A DNA stretch of 64,000 nucleotides from Butyricimonas paravirosa (GTDB lineage: Bacteria > Bacteroidota > Bacteroidia > Bacteroidales > Marinifilaceae), in contig NZ_CP043839.1 of assembly GCF_032878955.1 (NCBI RefSeq), positions 3,286,001-3,350,000 of the forward strand, given 5' to 3'. This document shows positions 56,301 to 64,000 of this stretch, piece by piece (the stretch's first letter is position 1; each line of letters begins with the position of its first letter). Position numbers and translations under genes: made by a program. Below the pieces are notes generated by a model. That model had not been told where the DNA came from, searched no databases, and was given only the letters and a program-made list of their open reading frames with translations.

Positions 56301-56849
56301 GGTCAAGAGGTATTCGTGAGTCGTAATGGACAATTGACAAAGGTATGGAATGCTTCCGATCAAGTTGCAGTGGGTACAACAGAACCCAAAGCTCAAGGTA
56401 CTTTCGGTTTCAATGTAGCTTATAAACAATTCAGTTTGTACACGAGTTTTATGTACGAGGGTGGAGGACAGCGTTATAACCAGACTTTGGTAGACAAGGT
56501 GGAAAACGTGAATGTCTACACGGACAACGTGGATGAGCGTGTATTGACCAATCGATGGACGAAACCGGGGGATAAGGCTAAATATAAAAGTTTGGTGGTA
56601 GGACGAGATGGGGTAGAAGATACGAAACCGACTTCTCGTTTCGTGCAAGACTATAATATGTTGTCGTGGAATTCGTTTGAGTTGGGATATGATTTGCCTT
56701 CCGGTATTACAAGTAAGTTAAATTTAGGAATGTTGCGTTTTAGCTTTAGTATGAATGATATTTTGCATCTTTCCACGGTGAAACAAGAGAGAGGAACCAG
56801 TTATCCTTTCGCTCGTACCGTGACGTTCTCGATAAAAGCTTCATTATAA
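53398..56849 (+). pseudogene. SusC/RagA family receptor, locus 4, interrupted by a -1 frameshift
   Basis: Two overlapping open frames (53398-54489, 363 residues, and from about 54486 to 56849) together make one SusC of about 1,150 residues. The first part holds the signal peptide (ending NSLAQ), STN domain, regulatory-like domain and the plug up to ANGVVVITTVPP. The second begins with KAGKLNIDYSF and continues through the barrel to SIKASL. The break falls at a run of six C (54468-54473); adding one C restores VPPKAGKLNIDY, the reading found in relatives. The second part has no real start codon (only TTG). It could be a phase-variable off state, a decaying gene or a sequence error. The plug is like that of locus 1. 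Confidence 0.85.
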
Positions 56850-56865
56850 TGAAAAAATTAGAGAT

Positions 56866-58407
56866 ATGAAAAAAGTAAATATATTAATCTTGTTGATAGG
56901 AGGAGTGTTATTATCAGCATGTACCAGTTGGTTGGATGTTACTCCGGAGGATACGGTCGAAGAGGAGGACTTGTTTAAGGAATCTACCGGATTTCACAAT
57001 GCTTTAAATGGAGTGTATCAGCAAATGGCGAGCACTTCTTTGTATGGTCGGGAATTGACTTACGGGTTGCTTGATGCCATGGGACAGGTGTATCAGCTTT
57101 ATGGCGAAAATTATCATTATGGTGCCGGAATCAAGAGTTATCACTACTATTACCAGGGAACCCGGTTTGCTTATGATGCCAATGACGATATAAAGCGTGC
57201 TATTGAAAGTATTTGGTCGAAGGGTTATAACACGATAGCCAATTGTAACAACATTATTCGTAATATTGATGCTTTAAAAACGGGAGATTTTCGTGGGGGA
57301 GAGGCAGAACGGCAAATGATCAAGGGAGAGGCTTTGGCGGCTCGAGCTTGGATGCATTTTGATTTATTACGTTTATTTGCCCCGGCATTGGTGGCTAACC
57401 CTGCCGGAATTTATATTCCTTACGTGACGGATTTCCCTTATTATGGAGGACAGAGTGCATTGAGCGTATTGGAGACATTGGAAAAAATAGAAGCCGATCT
57501 TTTGTTAGCGAAAGATATGATCATGGCTTATGATACTTTAAATGATGCTAATCGGCGAATATTAGGAGACCAGTATCGTTTTAGGATACATTCATTCGTT
57601 TCTAACACGGATGATGATTCTGATATTATTCCTTTGCCGTTCTATCAGTATCGCGGTTATCGGATTAACGCGATGGCGGTGACCGGTATGTTAGCTCGTT
57701 TGTACAGCTATTGGGGGGGAGAGAAGTTAGTGGAAGCGGCTAAAAATGCGCAGGAAGTGATAGATTTTGAATGGACAGATGGAAAGAAAGCTCTTTTTTA
57801 TACGGAAAATGGTTGGGATAATCGCTTGGATTATGATCGGAAATGTTCGCAGGATTTAATTTTCTGTTTGTCATATCCTTTACTGCAAGAAGGTTATAAT
57901 GAGTATGCCCTGTCAACAGGTAATGCTTGTTTGGCACTGGCGAAATATGATGAGGTTTGGAATTACGACCTTGCCGATGGCGGTGATTTCCGTTTAAAAT
58001 TCATTAAAACGATAGATGATTGGTATACTGATCACATGCCCTTGAAGAATATTCGTCCGAATTCGGATAAAGACTTGGTTTCTGTCATTGAGGATATGGT
58101 TCCGATGATGCGTTTGAGTGAAATGCATTTTATCTTGGCCGAGTATTATGCTTCGATCGGTGATTTCGGGCAAGCTGCGAATTACTTGAAGGAAGTGCGT
58201 GTAGGAAGAAATTGTTTGGGAGATGTGGATTTGGGAATTGTTGATATGGAAACTTTTAAGGCTCGACTTTTAGGAGAGGTTAGACGTGAATTTTTCCAAG
58301 AGGGACAGACGTTCTTTTATTACAAAAAGTATGGAGAAAATTTAAGAAAAGGGATGATACCCGAATCTTTTGTTTTGCCGAAACCGGATAGTGAAAATAT
58401 TAATTAA
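56866..58407 (+). CDS. SusD/RagB family lipoprotein, locus 4
   Basis: 513 residues, lipobox SAC at Cys19, opening CTSWLDVTPEDTVEEEDLF. SusD features: GEALAARAWMHFDLLRLFAP, MRLSEMHFILAEYYA and LLGEVRREFFQEGQTFFYYKKYG near the end. It is intact although its SusC partner gene is frameshifted, which argues for a recent or reversible event. 16 bases after susC. Confidence 0.92.
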   Translation: MKKVNILILLIGGVLLSACTSWLDVTPEDTVEEEDLFKESTGFHNALNGVYQQMASTSLYGRELTYGLLDAMGQVYQLYGENYHYGAGIKSYHYYYQGTRFAYDANDDIKRAIESIWSKGYNTIANCNNIIRNIDALKTGDFRGGEAERQMIKGEALAARAWMHFDLLRLFAPALVANPAGIYIPYVTDFPYYGGQSALSVLETLEKIEADLLLAKDMIMAYDTLNDANRRILGDQYRFRIHSFVSNTDDDSDIIPLPFYQYRGYRINAMAVTGMLARLYSYWGGEKLVEAAKNAQEVIDFEWTDGKKALFYTENGWDNRLDYDRKCSQDLIFCLSYPLLQEGYNEYALSTGNACLALAKYDEVWNYDLADGGDFRLKFIKTIDDWYTDHMPLKNIRPNSDKDLVSVIEDMVPMMRLSEMHFILAEYYASIGDFGQAANYLKEVRVGRNCLGDVDLGIVDMETFKARLLGEVRREFFQEGQTFFYYKKYGENLRKGMIPESFVLPKPDSENIN

Positions 58408-58420
58408 AGAAGAGGTGACT

Positions 58421-59143
58421 ATGAAAAAACATATTATAGGAACATTGTTGTTGGGGGGATGGAGTCTGATGATGCTGACTCTACTGCAAAGTTGCGATAA
58501 ACAGGAGGTATTTTCTTACGAGTCGGAGCATGCATTGTTTTTTGAGCGCTGGAAACAGGTGAGTTTGTCGGAGAGATATCGTTTGGATACGGTGAATTAT
58601 TCCTTTTCTCACTATGTGGGGGTAGAGGATATAGAGCATCAGTTTAAAATAAATCTGATTGGTAATTTATTGGAAGAAGATGCGGAATATAAAGTAATAG
58701 TGGTGGATTCGTTGACCACGGCCACGGAAGACCAATATACGATCAAGAATCCTGTTTTCCGAAAAGGACGTTCTTCCGATTCGTTGACAGTGGTGGTACA
58801 TAAAACTCCGGTATTGAAGGATAAATCAGTGCATCTGACCTTGCGTTTGGTGGAAAATGAAAACTTCGGATTAGGATATATGGGCTATACGGATGTACGT
58901 ATTCGTTTTAATGATATGCCAACGCAACCGACTTGGTGGACGAAAGAGGTGGAATTGGCATTTCTAGGTCCCTATTCTTATGAAAAGTTGGAAACGATTG
59001 TCGCGGCGAACGAAGGATTTACAACATTTGAAGGTTTGTCGCTTACTGAAAAACGTAAAATAGCTTTGAATACCAAGGAGTATATTAGTGAGCATGGAAT
59101 CACGGAAAAGAACGGTGATCCCATGGAGATTCCTGTCTATTAA
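58421..59143 (+). CDS. DUF4843 family surface lipoprotein, locus 4
   Basis: 240 residues from the ATG at 58421, giving a signal peptide with lipobox QSC at Cys25; the frame opens further upstream inside susD. The segment DTVNYSFSHYVG...FKINLIGNLLEEDAEYKVIV is similar in arrangement to the locus 1 family member. Accessory surface protein, ligand unknown. Confidence 0.75.
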   Translation: MKKHIIGTLLLGGWSLMMLTLLQSCDKQEVFSYESEHALFFERWKQVSLSERYRLDTVNYSFSHYVGVEDIEHQFKINLIGNLLEEDAEYKVIVVDSLTTATEDQYTIKNPVFRKGRSSDSLTVVVHKTPVLKDKSVHLTLRLVENENFGLGYMGYTDVRIRFNDMPTQPTWWTKEVELAFLGPYSYEKLETIVAANEGFTTFEGLSLTEKRKIALNTKEYISEHGITEKNGDPMEIPVY

Positions 59144-59161
59144 CGTGTAATTTGATTAATT

Positions 59162-60769
59162 ATGAAAAATATATATTGTATTTTATTGTTTACAGCTTTC
59201 ATCTTGAATGCGTGTTATGATGATAAAGGAAATTACAATTATAAGGATATCAACGAAATCGAGATATCGTTTGAAGATGATGCTTTTTATACAAAAACAT
59301 TTGGTGAAGTGTTGGAGTTGAATCCTATCTTGAACTTTGATTTGAGTCAAGAAGGTGATCGATACACTTACTTGTGGAAGTTGAATGATGAAACAAGGGA
59401 GGGGTGGGATCAGCCAACGTTAAAATGGGAAATTGATGAGGTTGTAGACCGTGGAAAAATTTCTTTGGAAATAACAGACCATAAATATGGAGTTTCTTAT
59501 TTGGGATATGCAACTTTGTCTGTGGTCGGAATTTATGAAAATGCTCGCTCTTGGATGATTTTGTCGGAAGTAGGAGGAAAATCGCAATTGTCTTACTTTA
59601 ATATGTTGGAGTATGATTCTGAGGTTGATACCATTATTTCATCAAGAATTACTTTGGATGTTTATGGGATGAGTAATGATGGAGCTGAATTAGGATCAGG
59701 GCCGATCGCCTTGCAAGAACATTTTAGAGAAGGTGTTGATTGGAATGAAAATATTATTGGCAATGTCTGTGTTTTTCAAGAGAGTGGTGCGGTGGATCTA
59801 AGTGGCGTGGATTTTACAAAGGAAATTGATATGGCTGAGGCTTTTGACGGAGGTACATATCCGGCAGGAGTTATTCTTGGACCCGGGACTTTCATGGATT
59901 GGGTAGATATTGTGACAGATCAAGAAGGACGATTGTATTCCCGATTAAAATCGGTGAGTACAGTCTATAATACGGACTATTTTTTGCATATACCGTTATC
60001 TTGTACGGGGGAAACGGAGCCATTGAGAAATTGCACGGTGATTCCCGGATATTACAGATCGAATCGTACGGGGTATAACTTTGTCTATGATGGAGAGAAT
60101 AAGCGATTGCTTTATGTGACGAATGGAGGAACTAATTGGGAATCCGATTTACAAGGAGCCGGTAGAGTGACTGCCTTACCGGCTTGTGGAGAGAATGATG
60201 ATATCGATAAAATCATTCCTTTGAACGATATGAAGGGGTATGAATTGCTGAAAGCAACTATGTTTGGATTTGGATACCCGAATTATGGTGTCGCTTTGTT
60301 ATTAAAAGAGGAGGCAACGGGAAAAATATTTTTGCAACGTGTTAAAATTACGGGAAGTAATGCTAAGCCTAGAATTTTGGAAATTTTTAAAGATGAGGTG
60401 ATAGGTTTGCCTGGAATTCCAACGGTTTCCGCATTACCATTAAATGGACCGGAGTATATGTTTTTTGCTGTTGATAAGAATGTTTATTGCTTGGATTTGA
60501 ATAATATAACGAAACCGGTAACCCTTTACAAGAGTTTTGATGCCAATGTTGTGGCCATGAATGCCGAATCGGAAACATACTCGTGTGCTCACATGGCGGT
60601 TGGGTTGGAAAATGGAGAGTTTTATATATTAATGATTTACGGTGCTAAGAATCTTAGTGAAGAGGAAAAAGTGATTTATCCGAAACATGGGGCGGCTTAT
60701 CCTGCAGAGGAACGCATGGGACGAATCGTGGATATTAAATATAAACAGTTGGATCATTGGAACTATTGA
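59162..60769 (+). CDS. PKD-like family lipoprotein, locus 4
   Basis: 535 residues; lipobox NAC at Cys18. Begins with CYDDKGNYNYKDINEIEI, the usual opening of this family, then a PKD-type strand region with YLWKLND...LKWEID, followed by a longer part like its locus 1 paralogue (526 residues; both share SWMILSE/GGWLILKE-type segments). It follows DUF4843 directly and precedes a hairpin and the ABC genes. Confidence 0.78.
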   Translation: MKNIYCILLFTAFILNACYDDKGNYNYKDINEIEISFEDDAFYTKTFGEVLELNPILNFDLSQEGDRYTYLWKLNDETREGWDQPTLKWEIDEVVDRGKISLEITDHKYGVSYLGYATLSVVGIYENARSWMILSEVGGKSQLSYFNMLEYDSEVDTIISSRITLDVYGMSNDGAELGSGPIALQEHFREGVDWNENIIGNVCVFQESGAVDLSGVDFTKEIDMAEAFDGGTYPAGVILGPGTFMDWVDIVTDQEGRLYSRLKSVSTVYNTDYFLHIPLSCTGETEPLRNCTVIPGYYRSNRTGYNFVYDGENKRLLYVTNGGTNWESDLQGAGRVTALPACGENDDIDKIIPLNDMKGYELLKATMFGFGYPNYGVALLLKEEATGKIFLQRVKITGSNAKPRILEIFKDEVIGLPGIPTVSALPLNGPEYMFFAVDKNVYCLDLNNITKPVTLYKSFDANVVAMNAESETYSCAHMAVGLENGEFYILMIYGAKNLSEEEKVIYPKHGAAYPAEERMGRIVDIKYKQLDHWNY

Positions 60770-60805
60770 TCGTTTCTAAATGACTGGTTTGACGTTTTTT
60801 GCAAA

Positions 60806-60834
60806 CCTTGCAGGCATACCGAATGCCTGCAAGG
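60806..60834 (+). terminator. Perfect hairpin between uptake genes and ABC genes, locus 4
   Basis: CCTTGCAGGCAT / ATGCCTGCAAGG, 12 perfect base pairs with a 5-base loop (ACCGA). No T-run after it on either strand, so its action on transcription is uncertain. Confidence 0.5.
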
Positions 60835-60895
60835 AATAGCAATCCGTGTGTTGAAACTGTCGTTTGGACGAGTATCGAGAGTAAGTGAATCACAA

Positions 60896-61837
60896 ATGAA
60901 AAATTATATGGGAAGTTCGATTGTATCAGTAAAAAATCTGTCACATCGCTACAGTGTGCAGTGGGCGATAAAAGATATTAGTTTTGATATTACTAAGAAA
61001 GGGGTCATGGGCTTGCTGGGATCTAATGGAGCCGGTAAGTCAACCACGATGAATATTATTTGCGGGGTATTGAATCAGACGGAGGGGGAAGTGTTTATTA
61101 ATGGCATCAATTTGCGAGAGAATCCGGTGGAGGCGAAGCGGTACATCGGATTCTTACCTCAGCAACCGCCCTTGTACACGGATTTGACCGTGGAGGAGTA
61201 TTTGCGGAATGCCGCACATTTGCGGTTGATGGAAAAGTCGGAAGTTAATAAAGCCGTGGATGTGGCTTTAGCGCGTTGTTCTATTTCTCATTTCCGGAAT
61301 CGGTTGATCAAAAATTTATCCGGGGGGTACCAACAACGGGTCGGGATTGCACAGGCTATCGTGCATAACCCTAGTTTCGTGGTGTTGGATGAACCGACGA
61401 ATGGTTTGGATCCCAATCAGATTGTGGATATTCGGAATTTGATTCGGGAAATTGCGGAGGAACATTCCGTGTTGTTGTCCACTCATATTTTGTCGGAAGT
61501 ACAGGCGATCTGTAATGACATCAAGATGATTGATAACGGGCATTTGGTGTTCTCCGGTTCGATGGAAGATTTTGATAATTATATAGCTCCGGATAGTTTT
61601 ATTATCGAGTTGAATAATAGTCCGGGTAAGGAGGTGCTTGCCGGGTTGACTTCTAATAAGGGGATCGAGGAGTTGTCCGAAAATCGTTTTAGAATATTCT
61701 TCAGCGGGGATAATAGTATCACGGAGCAATATATAGAAAGAAGTGTGACAGAGAATTGGGATTTGAAAGAACTTTTGGTTGAGAGATGTAGTTTGGATCG
61801 GATTTTCGCACAATTATCCGGTAAAATAAAAGAATAG
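60896..61837 (+). CDS. ABC transporter ATP-binding protein (GldA-like), locus 4
   Basis: 313 residues from the ATG at 60896; the ATG at 60908 aligns exactly with the start of the locus 3 protein (MEKSVVRVENLSHRY vs MGSSIVSVKNLSHRY), so it is an equally good choice. Walker A GSNGAGKST, LSGGYQQR, FVVLDEPTNGLDP and STHIL are intact. It is clearly a paralogue of the gene at 48017 and again is followed directly by a fused permease gene. Confidence 0.9.
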   Translation: MKNYMGSSIVSVKNLSHRYSVQWAIKDISFDITKKGVMGLLGSNGAGKSTTMNIICGVLNQTEGEVFINGINLRENPVEAKRYIGFLPQQPPLYTDLTVEEYLRNAAHLRLMEKSEVNKAVDVALARCSISHFRNRLIKNLSGGYQQRVGIAQAIVHNPSFVVLDEPTNGLDPNQIVDIRNLIREIAEEHSVLLSTHILSEVQAICNDIKMIDNGHLVFSGSMEDFDNYIAPDSFIIELNNSPGKEVLAGLTSNKGIEELSENRFRIFFSGDNSITEQYIERSVTENWDLKELLVERCSLDRIFAQLSGKIKE

Positions 61838-61844
61838 TGTGGAT

Positions 61845-64000
61845 ATGAGACTAAATAAGAATATAAGACAAACATTGAGAATAGCTAAAATAGAACTTAG
61901 TTCTATGTTTTATTCTCCGGTAGCATGGTTAATTTTGGTTATTTTTGCCTTGTTGATCGGATATGATTATGCAAATGTTTTTGATGGTCAACTACATTCG
62001 CAGTCTTTAGGTAATAATTTGTGGAATGTGTCGTCGGCGATTTATAATAGTTGGATGACGGGAATTTTGAAACCGATATTGAGGAATCTTTACTTGTACA
62101 TTCCTTTGATCACGATGGGACTGATGAGTCGGGAATATCAATCGGGATCTGTAAAGTTGTTGTATTCTTCGCCGATCAAGAATTCTTCGATTATACTCGG
62201 CAAGTATCTCGCCATGATGTGTTATGGTGCTGCATTGATGTCTATTATCGGGTTGAATGTGCTTTTTTCTTGGTTGACTGTGGAAAACTTTCAAATATCT
62301 ATGCTCTTAGTAGCTATGTTGGGTATTTATCTGCTGATATTGGCTTATTCTGCGATAGGTTTATTCATGTCAACGCTTACAGCTTATCAAGTCGTTGCTG
62401 CCATTGGAACGCTGGCCGTTTTGGCGGTATTGAATTTTATTGGGGATGTCGGTCAGGGGATTGACTTTGTACGGGATATTACTTTCTGGTTATCTATTTA
62501 CGGACGTTCGACTTCTTTTATTGATGGGTTATTGCCTAGCGCAGATGTCATGTATTTCTTGATTGTCATTGGTTTGTTCCTAGCTCTTTCAATTTTTAAG
62601 TTAAACACGGAGAAGAAAATCATGTCTATGCGGACGAAGGTGTTGAAATATAGCATGATTGTTGTGTCTGCTTTATTATTGGGGTATTTGACCTCTCTTC
62701 CACAGATGAAGTTGTATTATGACGGAACTTACACGAAGACGAATACTTTAGCTCCGGAGAGTCAGAAGGTGATTCAGAATTTGAAGGGACCGCTCACGAT
62801 AACGACGTATGTGAATATTTTGGCCCCGGATTATTTTTCTGGCCTGCCTTTTAACCGGAATTATGATCTGGCACGTTTCGAACGTTATATGCGTTTCAAG
62901 CCGGAGATTAAGATGAAATACGTGTATTACTATCATAATGCGAATAATGCGGAACTGGATGCTCGTTATCCGGATTTGAATGACGAGGAGAGAGCTAGAG
63001 CTCTTTGTGATATTAGTCACTTAAATTTTAAGATGTTTAAATCTCCGGAAGAGATTGATAAGATGATTGATCTGAGCGGAGAAGGGTATCAATTTGTCCG
63101 GATTGTAGAGCAAGAAAATGGGCGTAAGGAGGTTTTACGATTGTTTAATGACAATGAACGTCACCCAAGAGAGGGCGAGATTACGGCGACATTGAAACGT
63201 TTTGTTGCGAAGGCTCCCATGGTCGCATTTTCTACGGGATATGGATCACGTAGTATTAATAATTACGGAGGACGGGGTTATTATTTGTTTGCCCGAGATT
63301 TGTGGTTCCGACATTCGTTGTTGAATCAAGGGTTCGATACACGAGAAATTAATTTGGACGAGGAGAAACTGACGGATGATATTTCCGTGCTTGTGATTTC
63401 AGATTTGAAGGAGGCTCTTTCGGAGAAGGCCTTGGCGAATGTGAAAGATTTTGTGGATCACGGTGGTAATATGGTTATTTTAGGAGAGTATGAGAGAAGT
63501 GAGAATATGAATTCTTTGGGTGCTTTGTTCGGTGTTCATTTCTCAGATGGGGTTTTGGCTCATCCGAATAAGTTGGGATCTCCCGTGGTCCTGTGTGCCT
63601 CGTACACGGATGAGGCTGTCGAAAAACATTCGGCTTTTAATCGTATGCAAGCTTGGGGATACGGTGTGTCTGTACCTACTGCTGTTGCGTTGGACTATTC
63701 GCAGGTAAAGGATTTTGAGGTGTATCCTGTATTGGTGACCGGTGATAGTGCCTGGATCGAGCATGAAACGAAAGATATGGTTGACGGAGAGTTTGTTTGT
63801 AATCCTGCTGCGGGAGAGGAAGAAGGAAACTATGCAGTCTTGATTAATTTAAGTCGTAAGATTGGTGATAAAGAGCAGCGAATTATTATTTCCGGTGATA
63901 GTGATTTTATCACGAATGAAGAGTTTGGACTTACACGTCCGGGAATGGAAGTGAATAATTTTGAAGTTATTACGGGTTCATTCCGTTGGCTCTCGTATGA
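61845..64000 (+). CDS. Fused ABC-2 permease / GldG-like protein, locus 4 (cut by window end)
   Basis: Starts at ATG 61845 (MRLNKNIRQTLRIAKIELS), 7 bases after the ATPase stop, and stays open to the end of the window: about 718 residues seen. It aligns throughout with the 769-residue protein at 48985: ABC-2 permease with SREYQSGSVKLLYSSPI, soluble GldG-type domain (VKDFVDHGGNMVILGEY, RIIISGDSDFITNEEF). The last about 50 residues, including the final membrane helix, lie outside the window. Confidence 0.88.
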   Translation, partial: MRLNKNIRQTLRIAKIELSSMFYSPVAWLILVIFALLIGYDYANVFDGQLHSQSLGNNLWNVSSAIYNSWMTGILKPILRNLYLYIPLITMGLMSREYQSGSVKLLYSSPIKNSSIILGKYLAMMCYGAALMSIIGLNVLFSWLTVENFQISMLLVAMLGIYLLILAYSAIGLFMSTLTAYQVVAAIGTLAVLAVLNFIGDVGQGIDFVRDITFWLSIYGRSTSFIDGLLPSADVMYFLIVIGLFLALSIFKLNTEKKIMSMRTKVLKYSMIVVSALLLGYLTSLPQMKLYYDGTYTKTNTLAPESQKVIQNLKGPLTITTYVNILAPDYFSGLPFNRNYDLARFERYMRFKPEIKMKYVYYYHNANNAELDARYPDLNDEERARALCDISHLNFKMFKSPEEIDKMIDLSGEGYQFVRIVEQENGRKEVLRLFNDNERHPREGEITATLKRFVAKAPMVAFSTGYGSRSINNYGGRGYYLFARDLWFRHSLLNQGFDTREINLDEEKLTDDISVLVISDLKEALSEKALANVKDFVDHGGNMVILGEYERSENMNSLGALFGVHFSDGVLAHPNKLGSPVVLCASYTDEAVEKHSAFNRMQAWGYGVSVPTAVALDYSQVKDFEVYPVLVTGDSAWIEHETKDMVDGEFVCNPAAGEEEGNYAVLINLSRKIGDKEQRIIISGDSDFITNEEFGLTRPGMEVNNFEVITGSFRWLSY

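Noticed and set aside
54486..56849. Separate SusC-like gene with its own start
   Set aside because: Only a TTG is available, inside the stop overlap of the upstream frame, and the protein would lack signal peptide and plug. The upstream frame continues it exactly after adding one C, so it is one frameshifted gene.

Overview
The window is a gene-dense piece of a Bacteroidota chromosome. The evidence is four SusC/SusD pairs with STN-domain SusC proteins, FecR anti-sigma factors with ECF sigma factors, many short lipoprotein signals, A/T-rich translation starts mostly without Shine-Dalgarno sites, and several TTTG-N19-21-TAnnTTTG promoters of the Bacteroides primary sigma type. The gene mix suggests Bacteroidales, perhaps Odoribacteraceae (Butyricimonas/Odoribacter-like); that placement is inference. 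Nearly every gene is on the + strand.

Region 1 (1-10.3 kb): three tandem paralogous exported S9 (DPP IV-like) peptidases, a fourth divergent S9 enzyme and a small lipoprotein. Region 2 (10.3-14.2 kb): a decayed IS256-like element, tRNA-Val(UAC) with promoter and terminator on the - strand, a Dps ferritin and an orphan multi-PAS histidine kinase. Region 3 (14.4-64 kb): four consecutive ECF/FecR-controlled SusC/SusD loci, interrupted only by a class II aldolase-like gene at 27.5 kb.

The four loci share one plan: [ECF sigma] - conserved ACCCCGTTTTT-type motif - fecR - hairpin - susC - susD - partner lipoprotein(s) - hairpin - effector genes. Partner and effector combine in a 2 x 2 pattern. Locus 1 (14.4-27.4 kb) has DUF4843 + PKD-like partners and thioredoxin/serine-protease effectors. 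Locus 2 (28.2-40.2 kb) has an HExxH-less metallohydrolase-like lipoprotein and thioredoxin effectors. Locus 3 (40.65-51.3 kb) has an HExxH-less lipoprotein and a GldA/GldFG-like ABC transporter. Locus 4 (51.46 kb to the window end) has DUF4843 + PKD-like partners and the same type of ABC transporter. Locus 2 carries two sigma genes and locus 3 none. The locus 4 susC is split by a one-base deletion in a C6 run.

A reasonable reading is a family of peptide- or protein-fragment uptake systems: the outer-membrane SusCD complex captures substrate, surface lipoproteins help bind it, exported thioredoxin-fold proteins and proteases process it, or an ABC system acts on it, and the S9 enzymes trim peptides. 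The substrate is not determined by the sequence.
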